Shown here: in pieces, positions 62,480 through 64,000 of the stretch | How positions within the stretch are numbered: the stretch's first letter is position 1 | Layout: each line of letters opens with the position of its first letter | Source: Cristatella mucedo | Lineage: Eukaryota > Bryozoa > Phylactolaemata > Cristatellidae | DNA: 64,000 nucleotides | Assembly (NCBI GenBank): GCA_009760855.2 | Contig: WPIO01000056.1 | Location: 1,244,501 to 1,308,500 of the forward strand | Direction of reading: 5' to 3' | Notes under the pieces: generated by a model | Databases searched by the model: none | What the model was told of the DNA's origin: nothing | Seen by the model: only the letters and a program-made list of their open reading frames with translations | Program-made: the position numbers and the translations under genes

Positions 62480-64000
62480 GTAAGAATTTCAGGAACGTCG
62501 GAAATATCATTGCATAAACGGCTTATGTCCAACGCAACTATACCATCTATGCAATGCTTCCTGCCTTTATTGCGCCTTGCCGATTGCACTTTTATATTTG
62601 GTTTGATATTTCACCCAAAACTATTATCAGTAGGTAGTGACTTACTGTTTTCAAGCATGTCTTGTAAGTCTGGTCACAAAGAAATGTGCCACTTTTATAA
62701 GGAAACAGATGCCATGCTGGCCTGAGTAAAGAATAATCCTCCTACGTTCGAGTATTTTAATGTTACTTCATTCAGTCTTGATGCTCCCGTGTTTACTTAA
62801 CACTTGATTGTTAGCAATCCGTTTAATAGATTTGAAAGTACTATTCTAAGCTTAAAATGACATACTATTTGCTATATCGCACGTTCATGGACTGACCAGC
62901 ACTAGTCGTTCTAAAGTTTGTTTTACATTCAGTGTTGAGTAGGCTATACCGGAACGGTCTCTGTCAAGTTTGGACAAGCCTTCGATCGTACGTTGTCAAA
63001 AGTTAAAGTTCGCGCATTCATATTTTTGCGTAGAATTATGTTCCAAAGAATTGTCTGGTGACGATAAATTGTCAGCATTGCAAGTCTTCGTTTGAGCTAT
63101 CTGCTCTTTCTCTCTCTCCCCTCTCTCTTTCTGTATCTGTCTCTCTCTCTCTCTCTTTATCAATGGTCTGTTATTCTTAAGTTTTCGTATGATTCCTTAA
63201 TTTAAATTTAATGTAACGTTTGCTGTCTTTAACTCTACCGAGCCCCAAAGGCTATGGAGGTATCTCAAACAAAGCTGTGTACAGCGCACTCAAAACTTAT
63301 ACAGCCTTCAGTTTCGCATGCGATAGCCAACATCATTCCTCTTACCCAAAAAAAGGAAAAATTTGAAAAGCATATCCGAGCCCGGTGGGTGGGCGGTCGA
63401 GGAAGTGACTTAGAAGAGTAGAAAAGCAGCTCCCGAGAGCAGCCGCAAATTATGGGCTACTGTCGGCAGCAGGAGAATTGATGTCTTTGCATGAGAATTG
63501 TGGAAGCGAGTTCCACAGTCCAGGAGCTGCAAGGCAAAACCGCCTATCGCTACAGGTATCTAAGTGTGTGGGACAGAACAGCTACTCGCCGTTTGTGCTT
63601 TTAACTCGGCCGCCGCCGCCGCCGCTGCGGCCGCCGACGATCGATAGGTGTGGCGGGCAGGCTCGGCAGAGCTCATATTTCAAGTGCTTGGCGGAGCTCT
63701 AAGTTGCTCTGCTATTAGAGCCTTAGCCGCATACTCCTAGCGCACCTATGTGGAGTCTCTACGCCGTCGTAAGAGATTGGAGACTTGCTCACTTTCTCGC
63801 CATTCCTCGCAGTTGCCATCGAGCTTTTTTGCGAGCCACGAGCCACGTTTAAGGTGAGCTCTATCACTCTCTCTCCCCGACTCACCATGCCACGACCTGT
63901 GAGGAATAAGGTCATGGTCTGCAGAGCGTCGCTTCAAAAGAGACAAGCTGTGCTGTTTTCCTTGCGTCCCTCCTGACAACTTCCTCCAGCATGGCGCTTT
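62480..64000 (+). other. Opsin B intron 5, partial
   Basis: It aligns with 19486-21060. It contains a CT-rich stretch (63100-63160) and a second-family LINE 3' fragment (63270-63590). A CCGCCG-rich run is at 63608-63635. No exon is recognised before the window ends. Confidence 0.6.
63270..63590 (-). mobile_element. Second-family LINE, 3' fragment
   Basis: Counterpart of 20250-20560, with GAATTGTGGAAGCGAGTTCC and CAGTCCAGGAGCTGCA blocks that match 53225-53265. Confidence 0.72.

Overview
The window is animal nuclear DNA. Its genes are interrupted by introns with canonical GT-AG junctions, intergenic space is large, and dinucleotide microsatellites, 5'-truncated CR1-like LINE retrotransposons and tRNA-derived SINEs are abundant. 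There are no operons or bacterial signals. The content suits an aquatic invertebrate; I cannot name the species or phylum from sequence alone.

The only genes I can support are two paralogous opsins (retinal-binding G-protein-coupled receptors), both on the + strand. Opsin A has six predicted exons (8308-8824, 11838-11995, 12302-12410, 16718-16883, 19370-19485 and, less surely, 24015-24097), giving about 382 residues. Opsin B has the five matching exons (45868-46384, 50067-50224, 50608-50716, 59711-59876, 62367-62479); its last exon should lie beyond the right edge. Both show seven membrane segments, the DRY motif, the disulphide cysteines, WTPYA in helix 6, the retinal-anchoring lysine in ALLAKTS and NPxxY. 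Intron phases (1,0,1,2,1) match wherever both can be seen.

The layout is a large direct tandem duplication. Roughly 1-21060 (copy A) aligns with roughly 39700-64000 (copy B), in the same order and orientation. Position 21060-39500 has no second copy visible here; it holds the predicted last exon of opsin A, then LINE fragments, microsatellites, a degenerate telomere-like array and much unrecognised sequence. Copy B starts in a long (GA)n tract, the same kind of sequence as position 1, so the tracts mark the duplication boundary.

The copies have since diverged through different LINE and SINE insertions, deletions, a nested duplication inside intron 3 of opsin B and microsatellite growth. The 360 bases upstream of exon 1 and a 500-base block in intron 1 stayed nearly identical while neighbouring intron sequence drifted. 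Protein differences are concentrated in helices 2-3, the third cytoplasmic loop and the C-terminal tail, which suggests that tuning and signalling diverged.

Most remaining features are pieces of CR1-like LINEs with a characteristic 3' end: a GCGCC/GGCGC hairpin around a TTAAGTTCTC core, followed by (TTA)n. A tRNA-derived SINE carries the same 3' end, so it probably uses the LINE machinery.
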